DNA of 64,000 bases from an uncultured Clostridia bacterium (GCA_946500295.1 CAMMVF010000003.1:62001-126000), one strand, 5' to 3'; positions 52,261 to 62,000 are shown, numbered from the stretch's first letter. Translations and numbers: made by a program. The notes: a model not told the origin generated them from the sequence alone.

Positions 52261-52289
52261 TTGCTTTTTTACCGAGTGAGAGGTATAAT
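52261..52289 (+). promoter_or_regulatory. Candidate promoter of the thi operon
   Basis: TTGCTT (52261-52266), 17 bp, TATAAT (52284-52289), ending 25 bp before the riboswitch. Confidence 0.55.
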
Positions 52290-52312
52290 TATATCAAAAT
52301 TAATAATGATAT

Positions 52313-52401
52313 TAGCGGGGAGCTTGTGTTACAGGCTGAGAGGAAGGTATGACCTTCGACCCATTTACCTGATTTGGATAATGCCAACGCAGGGATTGCC
52401 T
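52313..52401 (+). ncRNA. TPP riboswitch (THI element)
   Basis: Both thi-box cores are present: GGCTGAGA (52334-52341) and ACCTGATTTGGATAATGCCA (52367-52386), ending GCAGGGA. In the family, thiamine pyrophosphate binding closes the aptamer. The expression platform is the terminator hairpin at 52416-52458, so excess TPP stops transcription of thiS-thiE. Confidence 0.97.
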
Positions 52402-52415
52402 GAAAATGTATATTT

Positions 52416-52458
52416 GTGGGAAGTTCCCTTGCGGCGGCTTCCCACTTTTATTTTTTGG
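52416..52458 (+). terminator. Riboswitch-controlled terminator
   Basis: GTGGGAAG (52416-52423) pairs with CTTCCCAC (52438-52445), then TTTTATTTTTT. It lies between the aptamer and thiS. Confidence 0.88.
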
Positions 52459-52468
52459 AGGAATGAAG

Positions 52469-52663
52469 ATGGTAAAAATCAACGGCGAAAGTCTTGATAC
52501 AGGCGGAAAGCTCGTGTCTGAATATCTTTTGGAGCATGGATATGATTTAAAAAGAGTGGCGGTCGAAATAAACGGCGAAATCGTCCCGAAGGCGAAATAC
52601 TCGGAGGCCACGCTCAAGGACGGGGACACAGTGGAAATCGTCAGCTTTGTGGGGGGCGGTTAA
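52469..52663 (+). CDS. thiS: Sulfur carrier protein ThiS
   Basis: 64 residues from ATG 52469 (GGAGG 7 bp upstream; ATG 52463 lies too close). Beta-grasp fold ending VSFVGGG: the C-terminal Gly-Gly is adenylated by ThiF and thiocarboxylated, then gives sulfur to ThiG for the thiazole ring. It begins the TPP-controlled operon and its stop is followed directly by thiF. Confidence 0.95.
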   Translation: MVKINGESLDTGGKLVSEYLLEHGYDLKRVAVEINGEIVPKAKYSEATLKDGDTVEIVSFVGGG

Positions 52664-53302
52664 ATGGGCGCACCTACAAAAGATGAATTTATAGCCGCTC
52701 TTCAGCAGCGGCACGGAGTTGAGATGCAGCAAAAGCTTATGAACTCGAGCGTTGCTGTATGCGGCTTGGGCGGTCTCGGGTCAAACATCGCTATAGCCTT
52801 AGCCAGGGCAGGAGTAGGCAGGCTGCACCTGATTGACTTTGACAGGGTAGATATATCAAACCTCAACCGCCAGGAGTACAGGGTTTCGCAATTAGGCAAG
52901 TACAAAACCGAGGCTTTATGCGAACAGCTTAAAGATATCGCTCCCTATGTTGAGATTACAGCCGACACGGTAAAGCTTGATGAGGACAACATTCCCTCGC
53001 TGCTCAAAAACGAGGACATCATCTGCGAGGCCTTTGACCTGCCCGAGGAAAAGGCGATGCTTGTAAATACCGTGCTTGAGTGCTTTCCCGACAAGTACTT
53101 GGTCGCGGGCTCGGGAATGGCAGGGCTTGGCTCGGCAAACAGCATAAGGACGCGCAGGGTTATGAAAAATTTTTATCTCTGCGGTGACGAGGTCAGCGCA
53201 GTGAGCGAGACAAGCGGACTGTTTTCGGCGAGAGTAATGCTCTGCGCCGCACACGAGGCTATGATGATATTGCGGCTAATAGCAGATAAAAAAGAAGCAT
53301 AA
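52664..53302 (+). CDS. thiF: Sulfur carrier adenylyltransferase ThiF
   Basis: 212 residues, the short form of the E1-like family (E. coli ThiF is about 250). [51 protein letters not shown] and the nucleotide/Asp region [15 protein letters not shown] are visible. It adenylates the ThiS C-terminus. No zinc Cys pairs are evident in the C-terminal part. Start ATG 52664 is at the thiS stop. Confidence 0.93.
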   Translation: MGAPTKDEFIAALQQRHGVEMQQKLMNSSVAVCGLGGLGSNIAIALARAGVGRLHLIDFDRVDISNLNRQEYRVSQLGKYKTEALCEQLKDIAPYVEITADTVKLDEDNIPSLLKNEDIICEAFDLPEEKAMLVNTVLECFPDKYLVAGSGMAGLGSANSIRTRRVMKNFYLCGDEVSAVSETSGLFSARVMLCAAHEAMMILRLIADKKEA

Positions 53303-53319
53303 TGAAGGGAAGTAAATAT

Positions 53320-54093
53320 ATGGAAAACAACGACAAGCTTATAATCGGAGGTCACGAATTCAGCTCGAGGTTTATCCTCGGCTCGGGAAAATATTCATTA
53401 AAACTGATTGAGTCAGCCGTCAAGGACGCAGGAGCTGAGATTATCACTCTGGCTGTGCGCCGTGCAAACACAAAGGAGCATGAAAACATTCTCGACTATA
53501 TTCCCAAAGGAGTAACGCTCCTGCCGAACACCTCGGGCGCAAGAAACGCCGAGGAGGCGGTGCGAATCGCCCGCCTTGCCAGAGAGCTCGGCTGCGGCGA
53601 CTTCGTAAAAATAGAGATAATGAAAGACACAAAGTACCTCCTGCCCGACAACATCGAAACGGTAAAGGCGACTGAAATTCTCGCAAAGGAGGGCTTCATC
53701 GTTATGCCCTATATGTACCCCGACCTGAACACAGCAAGGGACTTGGTAAACGCAGGAGCCGCCGCCGTCATGCCGCTTGCCTCCCCCATCGGCTCCAACA
53801 AGGGGCTTGCCACCCGCGATTTTATCCAGATACTTATCAATGAGATAGACTTACCTATTATAGTAGATGCAGGAATCGGCAGACCCTCGCAGGCGTGCGA
53901 GGCTATGGAGATGGGTGCCGCCGCCATTATGGCTAACACAGCTCTTGCTACCGCAGGCGACCTGCCGCTGATGGCGAAAGCGTTCCGTCTTGCTATTGAA
54001 GCAGGCAGAGCCGCCCACCTCTCAGGACTTGGCAGAGTACTTGTACGTGGAGCCGCCGCATCAGACCCGCTGACAGGATTTTTGCACGACTGA
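53320..54093 (+). CDS. thiG: Thiazole synthase
   Basis: 257 residues from ATG 53320 (AAGGGAAG upstream); ATG 53302 is an alternative that overlaps the thiF stop. [57 protein letters not shown] (Schiff-base Lys region), GLATRDFI and [12 protein letters not shown] mark ThiG. It condenses DXP, dehydroglycine and ThiS thiocarboxylate into the thiazole. Confidence 0.96.
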   Translation: MENNDKLIIGGHEFSSRFILGSGKYSLKLIESAVKDAGAEIITLAVRRANTKEHENILDYIPKGVTLLPNTSGARNAEEAVRIARLARELGCGDFVKIEIMKDTKYLLPDNIETVKATEILAKEGFIVMPYMYPDLNTARDLVNAGAAAVMPLASPIGSNKGLATRDFIQILINEIDLPIIVDAGIGRPSQACEAMEMGAAAIMANTALATAGDLPLMAKAFRLAIEAGRAAHLSGLGRVLVRGAAASDPLTGFLHD

Positions 54094-54140
54094 TACAAAA
54101 AGCTAAAACAGTTTTGTGAAAGGAGTTCATTACCGCAAAG

Positions 54141-55394
54141 ATGGATAATCAATATTTTGTAGATTCGCTCTCGCTCTCCCCCGCCGCTTTGGAGAAAAAG
54201 CACCGACTTGAATCCGATCCCTCGTCGAGAAAGAGCCACATGGAGTATCTGCCGGGTATGGAGGTAATCGAGTCCGACATCTGCGACAAGGTAATGGCGC
54301 AGATGAACAGCTACGACTACAGCCGCTACACTGCAAAGGATGTAAAAGCCGCTCTTTCGCACGAAAACTGCACCATAGATGATTTCAAAGCCCTGCTCTC
54401 CCCCGCCGCAGAGCCGTTTTTGGAGGAGATGGCACAACGGGCAAGAATAGAGACGAGAAAGCACTTCGGAAACACCGTCTACCTCTTTACCCCCTTATAC
54501 ATTGCCAATTACTGTGAAAACTACTGCGTATATTGCGGCTTCAACTGCTACAACAAAATCAACAGAATGAAACTCACCTACGAGCAGATAGAGCATGAGA
54601 TGAAAATCATCGCCGATTCGGGAATGGAGGAGATATTAATCCTCACCGGAGAAAGCCACAGCATGAGCGACATAAAATACATAGGCGAGGCTTGCAAGCT
54701 GGCGAGAAAGTACTTCCGCATGGTCGGGCTGGAGATTTACCCGGTAAACGTCGAGGACTACCGCTATCTGCGTGAGTGCGGCGCTGATTATGTAACAGTA
54801 TTTCAGGAAACCTACGACCCCGACCGCTACGAACAGCTCCACCTGATGGGTCATAAGAGAGTATGGCCATACCGCTTCAATGCTCAGGAAAGGGCGCTGA
54901 TGGGCGGAATGAGGGGAGTTGCCTTCTCCGCTCTTTTGGGGCTTGCCGACTTCCGCAAGGACGCACTCGCAAGCGCGCTTCACGTATATTATCTGCAAAG
55001 AAAATACCCCCATGCCGAGATGTCCCTGTCCTGCCCGAGACTTCGCCCGATAATCAACAACGAAAAAATCAATCCTCAAGATGTAAGCGAGAGCAGGCTA
55101 TGTCAGATAATCTGCGCTTACAGAATCTTTCTGCCCTTCGTCGGCATCACCGTATCCTCCCGTGAGAGCGAAAGCTTCAGAAACGGTATTGTCAAGATAG
55201 CCGCTACCAAGGTGTCGGCGGGAGTTTCTACGGGAATCGGCGACCACGAGAGCAAATACACCGGAAAAGAAAGTGAACAGCCCGAGGGCGACGAACAGTT
55301 CGAGATAAACGACGGCAGGAGCTTCAAAAAAATGTACAAGGACATGGCTGACGAGGGCTTACAGCCCGTGCTCAATGATTATCTCTATGTATAA
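54141..55394 (+). CDS. thiH: 2-iminoacetate synthase ThiH
   Basis: 417 residues. Radical-SAM cluster C-x3-C-x2-C at C125, C129, C132 (NYCENYCVYCGF), then ILTGESHS and the ThiH C-terminus. It cleaves tyrosine to dehydroglycine and p-cresol for ThiG. The cluster is about 40 residues further from the start than in E. coli ThiH, giving a longer N-terminus. The AGGAG site ends 15 bp before ATG 54141; no nearer ATG exists in frame. Confidence 0.94.
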   Translation: MDNQYFVDSLSLSPAALEKKHRLESDPSSRKSHMEYLPGMEVIESDICDKVMAQMNSYDYSRYTAKDVKAALSHENCTIDDFKALLSPAAEPFLEEMAQRARIETRKHFGNTVYLFTPLYIANYCENYCVYCGFNCYNKINRMKLTYEQIEHEMKIIADSGMEEILILTGESHSMSDIKYIGEACKLARKYFRMVGLEIYPVNVEDYRYLRECGADYVTVFQETYDPDRYEQLHLMGHKRVWPYRFNAQERALMGGMRGVAFSALLGLADFRKDALASALHVYYLQRKYPHAEMSLSCPRLRPIINNEKINPQDVSESRLCQIICAYRIFLPFVGITVSSRESESFRNGIVKIAATKVSAGVSTGIGDHESKYTGKESEQPEGDEQFEINDGRSFKKMYKDMADEGLQPVLNDYLYV

Positions 55395-56022
55395 GGTAAT
55401 ATGCATAACTAACCGCCATCTGTGTCATGGGGATTTTTTTAAAAAGATAGAACAGCTTGCGTCAAACGGGGCTGATAAAATCATTCTGCGCGAAAAAGAT
55501 TTGAGCGAGGACGAGTACCGTGAGCTTGCCAAGGCTGTAATGAAAATTTGCAGGGCTTACTCAACCCCCTGTATTCTGCACAGCTTTCCAGACGTGGCTT
55601 TAAAGCTTGGAGTCGGCGGACTCCATCTGCCTCTGCATATTCTCAGGAACTTGAGCGATGAAAAAAGAACTAAGCTCATAACAGAGCTTCCACTGCTCGG
55701 GGCTTCCTGCCACAGCGCAGACGAAGCCAGAGAAGCCGAGGCTCTGGGCTGCAATTACATTATTGCAGGGCATATATTTGAAACCGAGTGCAAGCACGGC
55801 TTGCAGGGACGGGGACTTGAATTTTTAAAAGAGGTCAGCGAAGTTGTTCAAATCCCCATCTACGCCATCGGCGGAATCACGCCCGAAAATATCGGCAAAG
55901 TAGTTGATGCCGGCGCAAAGGGCGCTTGCGTTATGAGCGGACTTATGCAGGCTAAAAACGTCGATACCTACCTTAATCTACTGAAATTCGGAGGACATAA
56001 AGATGAAATTTACCGGGGATGA
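55387..56022 (+). CDS. ThiE-like/TenI-type thiamine phosphate synthase paralogue
   Basis: 211 residues from ATG 55387, overlapping the thiH stop. TIM-barrel of the ThiE family: YKVICITNRHLC, ADKIILREKDLSEDEYRELA, CILHSFPDVALKLGVGGLHLP, LLGASCHSADEAREAEALGCNYIIAGHIF and PIYAIGGITPENI. Differences from the true ThiE next to it (HSFPD in place of INDN, no PTKAN-like loop) suggest the TenI branch, which in Bacillus aromatises the thiazole product of ThiG. Function inferred from position between thiH and thiE. Confidence 0.82.
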   Translation: MYKVICITNRHLCHGDFFKKIEQLASNGADKIILREKDLSEDEYRELAKAVMKICRAYSTPCILHSFPDVALKLGVGGLHLPLHILRNLSDEKRTKLITELPLLGASCHSADEAREAEALGCNYIIAGHIFETECKHGLQGRGLEFLKEVSEVVQIPIYAIGGITPENIGKVVDAGAKGACVMSGLMQAKNVDTYLNLLKFGGHKDEIYRG

Positions 56023-56641
56023 GCTGTTGCTTTACGCCGTTACTGACAGGGGCTTTGTCGGACGCTTTAGCCTTTATCAGCAGCTTGAACAGGCTTTGGC
56101 GGGCGGCGTAAGCCTTGTACAGCTTCGGGAAAAGGAGCTTGAGCTTGACGCTCTTATTGAGGAAGCCCGTCAAATAAAACGACTGTGCCACAGGTATTCA
56201 GTTCCGCTGATAATAAATGACAACTACCTCGCCGCCGTCAAATCTGGCGCAGATGGAGTTCACGTCGGGCAGAGCGACGAGTCTGTAGCCGAAATAAGGC
56301 AAAAGGTCGGGGGCGATTTCATCATAGGCGCTACCGCCAAAACTGTGGAGCAGGCTAAAAGGGCGGAAGCCGAGGGAGCAAGCTACCTTGGCGTAGGGGC
56401 GGTGTTCCCCTCCCCTACGAAGGCAAACGCTGTTAGGATTACCCGAGAAGAGCTGAGGGATATTACAGCAAGCGTTAATATTCCCTGCGTGGCAATCGGA
56501 GGAATCACCCTTGACAATATCGACTATCTCAACGGCTGCGGTGTAAGCGGAGTGGCGGTTATCTCAAGCTTATTCGGTGCACAGGACATTGAGCTTGCGG
56601 CTAGAAAGCTCAAAGAAAGCGTTAAAGAAATTGTGAGCTGA
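56003..56641 (+). CDS. thiE: Thiamine-phosphate synthase
   Basis: 212 residues. LYAVTDRGFVG, VSLVQLREKELELDALIEEA, VPLIINDNYLAAVKSGADGVHVGQSD, GDFIIGATAKTVEQAKRAEAEGASYLGVGAVFPSPTKANA and CVAIGGITLDNI are the family landmarks. It joins HMP-PP and the thiazole phosphate to thiamine phosphate. It overlaps the preceding gene by 20 bp and ends the operon; thiC and thiD are not in the window. Confidence 0.95.
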   Translation: MKFTGDELLLYAVTDRGFVGRFSLYQQLEQALAGGVSLVQLREKELELDALIEEARQIKRLCHRYSVPLIINDNYLAAVKSGADGVHVGQSDESVAEIRQKVGGDFIIGATAKTVEQAKRAEAEGASYLGVGAVFPSPTKANAVRITREELRDITASVNIPCVAIGGITLDNIDYLNGCGVSGVAVISSLFGAQDIELAARKLKESVKEIVS

Positions 56642-56777
56642 CAGGTGTGAGAAGGCTTTTACCGTACTATGTACTGCTTTTTCGCAGCAAGCCCCTGCCT
56701 CTTGCACAAGGGGATTTCGACTATTCATACTGATATAAAAAATCAGAAGTAATCGACAATCAAAAATCTGATATTCC

Positions 56778-56813
56778 AAAACAGAGCCGAGGCGTCTGCC
56801 TCGGCTCTGTTTT
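56778..56813. terminator. Bidirectional terminator after thiE
   Basis: AAACAGAGCCGAGGC (56779-56793) pairs perfectly with GCCTCGGCTCTGTTT across loop GTCT; A-run and T-run flank it, 140 bp after thiE. Confidence 0.85.
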
Positions 56814-56852
56814 CACTGTGTTTATCTTATGTATCTTTGCGCTCGACCGTTG

Positions 56853-56965
56853 TTTAAATCTTCGCCGGGGAGCTTTGCTCCTCGGGGTTGGGGGATTAAA
56901 CCTCACCGAAAGACTGAATGGAACCCGCCGCCGACAGCGGCGGAGGACATCGGCAACTTGGTTAT
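56853..56965 (+). repeat. Dispersed modular repeat, copy K (medium form)
   Basis: Begins TTTAAATCTTCGCC and continues directly with hairpin 3 (GGGGAGCTTTGCTCC), lacking hairpins 1 and 2. Its right end provides the TAA stop (56964-56962, minus strand) of the neighbouring membrane protein gene. Confidence 0.92.
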
Positions 56966-57501
56966 CTTCCCTTTTCAAACACCGAAAGTACAAGACGGAT
57001 ACCATATATCATAAGCAGTATCCCAATGAGAATTCCTATTGTCTGTGCAACGAAAATTAAATGAAAAACTCCATAGATTCCCGCAAGCAAAACAAGAATA
57101 CCGCAAACCAGCGTCAGCACCCATCTTTTAGACCCTGCTTTTCTCGTCTTAAACGATACAGCAGCTGAGGTTATTCCACTGATAATAAGCCAACCGGCAA
57201 AGATACTGAGAATAATAATATCAAGAAGCATACGAATACTCGGTATGAACAGCGCTAAAATTGAAACCACAGCCGCCGCAATACCTGCGACAAGTCCTAA
57301 AACGCCCATTGCCGCTTCGGTTTTTGATTTATCCTCTTTTTTACGCTTTGCCATATAATCAGCTATAGCGCAGATTCCCCATACGCCAAGTAACACAGCT
57401 ACTATCCAACCGCTGTTAAGAAAAGCAACTCCCGGATAGAAGATACAGTATATCGCTGCGATGATAGAAATAACACCAAAAACACAATTAAATACTTTCA
57501 T
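56962..57501 (-). CDS. DUF308-type membrane protein (HdeD-like)
   Basis: 179 residues from ATG 57501 (GAGG upstream). Six hydrophobic segments in two similar halves; FYPGVAFLNSGWIVAVLLGVWGICAIADY and IAAVYGVFHL-like LAGIYGVFHLIFVAQTIGILIGILLMIYGIRLV match the DUF308 plan. Function unknown, possibly stress related in other bacteria. It is the last gene of the surface-protein operon and its stop codon is donated by repeat copy K. Confidence 0.8.
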   Translation of the reverse strand: MKVFNCVFGVISIIAAIYCIFYPGVAFLNSGWIVAVLLGVWGICAIADYMAKRKKEDKSKTEAAMGVLGLVAGIAAAVVSILALFIPSIRMLLDIIILSIFAGWLIISGITSAAVSFKTRKAGSKRWVLTLVCGILVLLAGIYGVFHLIFVAQTIGILIGILLMIYGIRLVLSVFEKGR

Positions 57502-57520
57502 AAACAAACCTCGTTTTCGC

Positions 57521-57835
57521 TTAATCTTTGCTTACTTTAGTGCGCCTGCTATTTCTGCAGCACAGCAATATGACCAGCGCCGAGAAGAGAAATAAAAGAA
57601 AGGAAACAGTAATACAGTCAAATATTATATCTTCTGTTGAAACGTCGTTATCGTCGGTGGAATCACCGTCAGTAGCAGGCTGCGTCGCTTCACTCGGAGC
57701 TGTTTCAATACGGGCGACCACCTCTGTGTTTCCGTCATACTGAAATGCAGATGCAGAGGGAGTATATGTAGCAAACGCCAAGCATAGCGAAAAAAGCAAC
57801 AGACACAATCCTTTAATTATTTTATTATTCCTCAT
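57521..57835 (-). CDS. Small secreted protein with C-terminal membrane anchor
   Basis: 104 residues. Signal peptide (about 1-30, ending PSASA), a short mature part with NTEVVARIETAPSE, an acidic Thr/Asp linker, then a membrane helix (about 71-93) and a basic tail CCRNSRRTKVSKD. The NTEVVARIE motif matches DTEVTAKIE in the next upstream gene product, so they may be related surface proteins; no LPXTG motif. Function unknown. Confidence 0.7.
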   Translation of the reverse strand: MRNNKIIKGLCLLLFSLCLAFATYTPSASAFQYDGNTEVVARIETAPSEATQPATDGDSTDDNDVSTEDIIFDCITVSFLLFLFSALVILLCCRNSRRTKVSKD

Positions 57836-57862
57836 AGTAAGCCATAACTGTGCTGTTCTTAA

Positions 57863-58474
57863 TTAAAGACCTACTATTGTACTGTAGAAGGTCATGGTAT
57901 CGCTGTAATCGCCGGCAATAGCGTCAAGGTCCTGACCGTACAAAGCTCTTTGATTCAAGACAAGCGTACCATCCTGTACAGTTCCCTGTGCATCATGGTT
58001 AAAGGTGGTAAAGTGATAACCGTTCACCCCGGGCGAGCCGTCGGCATTTATAGCCGTCTGGTCGGTGAGGTTACTATCGTTTACTATGCCTGTGTAAATG
58101 TCATAGGGAATCTCAAACGGAGCACCTACACTCTGCTGTGTAAGATAGTACTGATTGTCCTCTTCATCATATCCCTGTACATATACGGAAACCGCTCCGC
58201 TTGTCATGTTGAGTTCGGTCGCCTCAACCTCAAAGTCGGAATAAACGTAGCTGTCGGTATCTGTCTCGGGCTGTTCCAGCGTACCAAAATCGACCTTATC
58301 GGGAATTGTGATTACATAGCTCACCTCTCCGGGAGTGCTTCCCTCGATTTTAGCTGTAACTTCGGTATCGCCGTTTGGGTCTTCATTTGTCAGGGTAGCG
58401 GCAGACGCCGATACTACAGCCGCAGTGGCAAGCAATCCGGCAAGTAAAACTGTGAAAATCTTCTTTGCTTTCAT
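57863..58474 (-). CDS. Secreted protein of unknown function in the surface operon
   Basis: 203 residues from ATG 58474 (AAAGGA 8 bp upstream; ATG 58483 is too close). Signal peptide (about 1-26, ending VSASA) then TLTNEDPNGDTEVTAKIEGS, a beta-rich domain with VSYVITIPDKVDFGTL and a C-terminus GDYSDTMTFYSTIVGL, typical of beta-sandwich surface proteins of gut Clostridia. No anchor or sorting motif is visible, so it may be released or bound to partners. Confidence 0.7.
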   Translation of the reverse strand: MKAKKIFTVLLAGLLATAAVVSASAATLTNEDPNGDTEVTAKIEGSTPGEVSYVITIPDKVDFGTLEQPETDTDSYVYSDFEVEATELNMTSGAVSVYVQGYDEEDNQYYLTQQSVGAPFEIPYDIYTGIVNDSNLTDQTAINADGSPGVNGYHFTTFNHDAQGTVQDGTLVLNQRALYGQDLDAIAGDYSDTMTFYSTIVGL

Positions 58475-58536
58475 TAAAAACATCCTTTCAAAATAAAATT
58501 TATTGATAAGAGCGTTTTTTCTGCAACGCTTCTTAA

Positions 58537-59037
58537 TCACTTAACTATCAGCTTCAGTTCCGACTCTGCGGAATTCAGGGGTTCATGCTCATCATCAAGG
58601 GTAACACAGCGGTAAGATACTATTGCGGTGTATTCGCCCGGCTCAAGCGTTTGTGACAAGGGGACATCCGTCAGCCCGTAGCCCGGTTCAAGCAGATCTG
58701 ACTCATACAGCACCGTACCGTCCTCAAGCTTCAGCGTGGCATAAAATCCGCACTCATTCGCCTTTGGATTCCCGATACTCAAATGCAGGCTTGTATCACC
58801 CGAATTCATTTCAGCAGTGCCATAGCCAGGTATTTGAATACCGACATCGGACTGAGAGGAGGCTTCGTCCTCAACGCCCGTATCCCAGCCATCGCTTATT
58901 CTTCCGACAACTCCAGTTGAGCTTGGCGCCTTCCCGGCGAAGAAGTTGTTATACACAACAACTCCGCCGATTGATATAAGTGCCAGAATTAAAATTACGA
59001 TTATTACTGTTATCAGCTTTTTCTTTGACTTATCCAA
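58537..59037 (-). CDS. Membrane-anchored extracellular protein of unknown function
   Basis: 166 residues from TTG 59037 with AAGGAA upstream, overlapping the stop of the large surface protein gene by 8 bp. N-terminal anchor (about 8-30), Ser/Gly-rich spacer, then a beta domain (about 70-165) with ANECGFYATLKLEDGTVLYESDLLEPGYGL, PLSQTLEPGEYTAIVSYRCVTLDDEHEPLNSAE; two Cys (near 95 and 145) could form a disulfide. Function unknown. Confidence 0.7.
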   Translation of the reverse strand: MDKSKKKLITVIIVILILALISIGGVVVYNNFFAGKAPSSTGVVGRISDGWDTGVEDEASSQSDVGIQIPGYGTAEMNSGDTSLHLSIGNPKANECGFYATLKLEDGTVLYESDLLEPGYGLTDVPLSQTLEPGEYTAIVSYRCVTLDDEHEPLNSAESELKLIVK

Positions 59038-62000
59038 TATTATTCCTTCTTCTTAAAACTATGATAAAGGTCAACGACGCCAGCGCAAGCAGAATGATTA
59101 CAGGGTAAGCTACGTCTCCTGTATTTACAGCTTTACCGTTATTGCCCGATACTGAGTCTTTTTCAGTATTATCTTGCGCATTGTCATCTGTCACAGTCTG
59201 AGTATTATTATCCTCATTATCGACAAGTGCAAATGATGCAGGCTCGGCAACCGTAAATACGGCAATACCGTCTTTAACCGATTCAGGCTCATAGTATGTG
59301 AGCTGACCATCCGCATCCAAGACGGCAAGCTGAACTTTTTCACTGTCAACGGGTACTGTAAGCTTTAGCTCCCCCTGACACCAAAGCTCAGCAGGAATGT
59401 AGTTCCCGTTTCTGTCAGAAAGAGAAACCTCATACATACTCAAAATATTTCTTCCGCCGAGCTTTGATGTGAGCGCATTGTAAACCGCACTGTCCTCTGC
59501 GCAGGGGCTGTAACCAACCTGCAAATCCTCGTGCATACTGCCTGCGACAGTGATGTTATTGCCTGCGGATTTAACACTGTACTTGAGGAAGTTGCCCTTA
59601 ATACTCGGGTAGCCCTTGTTTAGAATTGAATTGTGCACCCAAATCACCGTATCATCGCTGACCGAATTAAGCTCATCGACAAAGCTCTCGGTCATAAAAT
59701 CTGTGCTTTTCGATATTCCGTTATTCGTGATGTCAGGCATCTGCGTCGAATCAGAGCCGACTGCACTCAGTCCGCTTATCGTGCTGTAAAATACGTTTGT
59801 AATTGTTAAACTATCGTTTAATCCCGCAATAGAGCCTGTCGTGCTCTCAGAGCCAGCGCTTACAGCGCCGGAATTGTACGAGCTTTCGATTATACCGCTA
59901 TTGCTGCCGGCAAGTCCGCCGGAAATCTGACTGCTTGAAGTGCCGATTTTAGCGTTGTTTACACAGCCGTAGATTGTACCGGTATTTGCGCCTGCAATAC
60001 CGCCGCACTGTGTGCCCGTTATAACAGAGGCGTTGCGGCAGCCTGTGATTGCACCGTTGTTTTCGCCTGCAATACCGCCGCTTATCTCGCCCTTAATATT
60101 CGAGTTCAGAGATGCCGCCTCTATGGACAGACCGTTATAATGTATAGTACCCGTTGTGAAGTTTACGCCGCTTATGCAGTGATCTATCGTACCGTTGTTT
60201 ACTGCGGCAACTCCGCCCGCTGTCTGTGAGGAAGCTGTAAAGCTGCACTTAAACACCATTAAATCCTTTACAGCACCTGATTCGCCTATAATTTCAAAAA
60301 GACCTCCGTATTCAGCACAGCCTACATTAAGCCCTATAATGCAGTAGCCGTTGCCGTCAAAGCTTCCGTTAAACGGCTTGTTATCGGCTGCGCTGCCGAT
60401 ACCCTGAATCCACTGAGAATCGGCAGGGGCGATTATATTGTTTTCGAGAATGTAGCTTTGTGAGCCGTAGGCTTCATAATCGCTTCTTATAAGATTCGAC
60501 AGTGTTACAAGGTCGTCGTAGGTTCTGATTATGAAATTTCCGTCATCGTCCCTGTCAAAGGCGTCGGGTTCGGAATAGGTATTTGAGTAAGCGTCCTTAT
60601 ATGAAAGATAGTAAACCGTTCCGCCCTCAAACACGGGGTAATCGTCCGGTGTTTCGCCATTGTCGATATTCTGATACCAGACCTGAGTACCGTCTGTAAC
60701 TTTGTTGTTGAGCAGATAGGCTACCTCGCCGCTTGCGAACTGCTCAGGAGTTTTGGTAATTGCGCTTGTATCGGTAAGCTGGGTGTCGATACAATAGCAG
60801 TTGCTTATCAAACCGTTGCCGTCGCCTCTGATACCGCCGATATTGTCATCACCCGTTCCGACAACACTGCCAACATTGAAACAATTATTTATTGCTCCAT
60901 TACCCGTGTAGGTGTTTTGACCTCTAATCGAGCCGACATATACAAAACCTGTAACAGAGCCTGCGTTATAGCAATTATATATCCTTCCTCCGTAGGTTGA
61001 GCCTACAATTCCGCCTACTCCCTGATTGCCGACAACCGTTGCTTCGCTGAAGCAGTGCTGCACGGTAACGCCGGAGTTATTATTGCGGCCTAAAATTCCG
61101 CCCACTCCGTAGTTGCCTGCGAAGTAGCTGTTTATAAGCCCAACGTTGTATATATCCGCTCCGCCTCTGGTATAGCCGAACAACCCGACATTATCTGCGC
61201 TTGAATCATTGAAATAAAGCCCGCTAATCGTATGGCGCTGACCGTCAAACTGACCGGTATAGGAATCATCCTGAGTTCCTATCGGAGTCCACTCTCTCAC
61301 GGCACTTGACTGTGCGCTTACTTCACCGTCATTTACCACAATATCCTTAACGAGCACGGCGTTTGCCGCGCTGTTTTGACTATCAAAATCGGCATGAGTG
61401 CTGTCGCCGTTTACAAGGGAAGCAAACCAGTAAAGCTGACCTGCATTGCTGATTTCATAAACGCCGTCGCTGTTTAAAACTGCGGGCTGGTATTGGTCAC
61501 AGATTGTACAAAAGCCGTTTTCGTTATATTGATGCACATGGTCGGAGTAGAAATTGGTCATGTAAATTCGCTCGGCAAGCTTTGCGTCAATATAGTTTGT
61601 CATTACATAACCGATGGTTTTCCTTTCGGAATCCGTTGCCGGCTGATTGAGCAAATCCTCAGTCATAAGCAAGAGATTAATCTCCCTCGGCTGTCTGATA
61701 TTGTCCTTGGCTGCTGAATAATTGAACAGATAGTTAGCGCCGCCTGCTGTCAGCTTATTATCAGTTGCGTTCTCAATCGTGCCGGTAAAATACTGGAGCT
61801 TCGTCGTTGAGTCATCCTCGCTGTAATTATCCTGAACATAAAGCTTGCTTTGACCCACCTGTTGAGCATACTTATAGCTGGAATAATCATTATCATCCCA
61901 CTTGCTTCCGTCGATTCCAAAAGCGTTAAGCAGGGAGTAAGACAAGCCCGCCGAGTCCGTCTCGAGCTGAGCTTTATATTCCGAGGAAAGGTCAAGCCTT

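Noticed and set aside
54129..54143. ATT 54129 as the thiH start
   Set aside because: AGGAG is only 3 bp before ATT, too close, while ATG 54141 is a normal start despite long spacing.
12664..56965. Repeats as integron attC sites or CRISPR units
   Set aside because: No integrase or cas gene in the window, no GTTRRRY core pair, copies are scattered and not evenly spaced.
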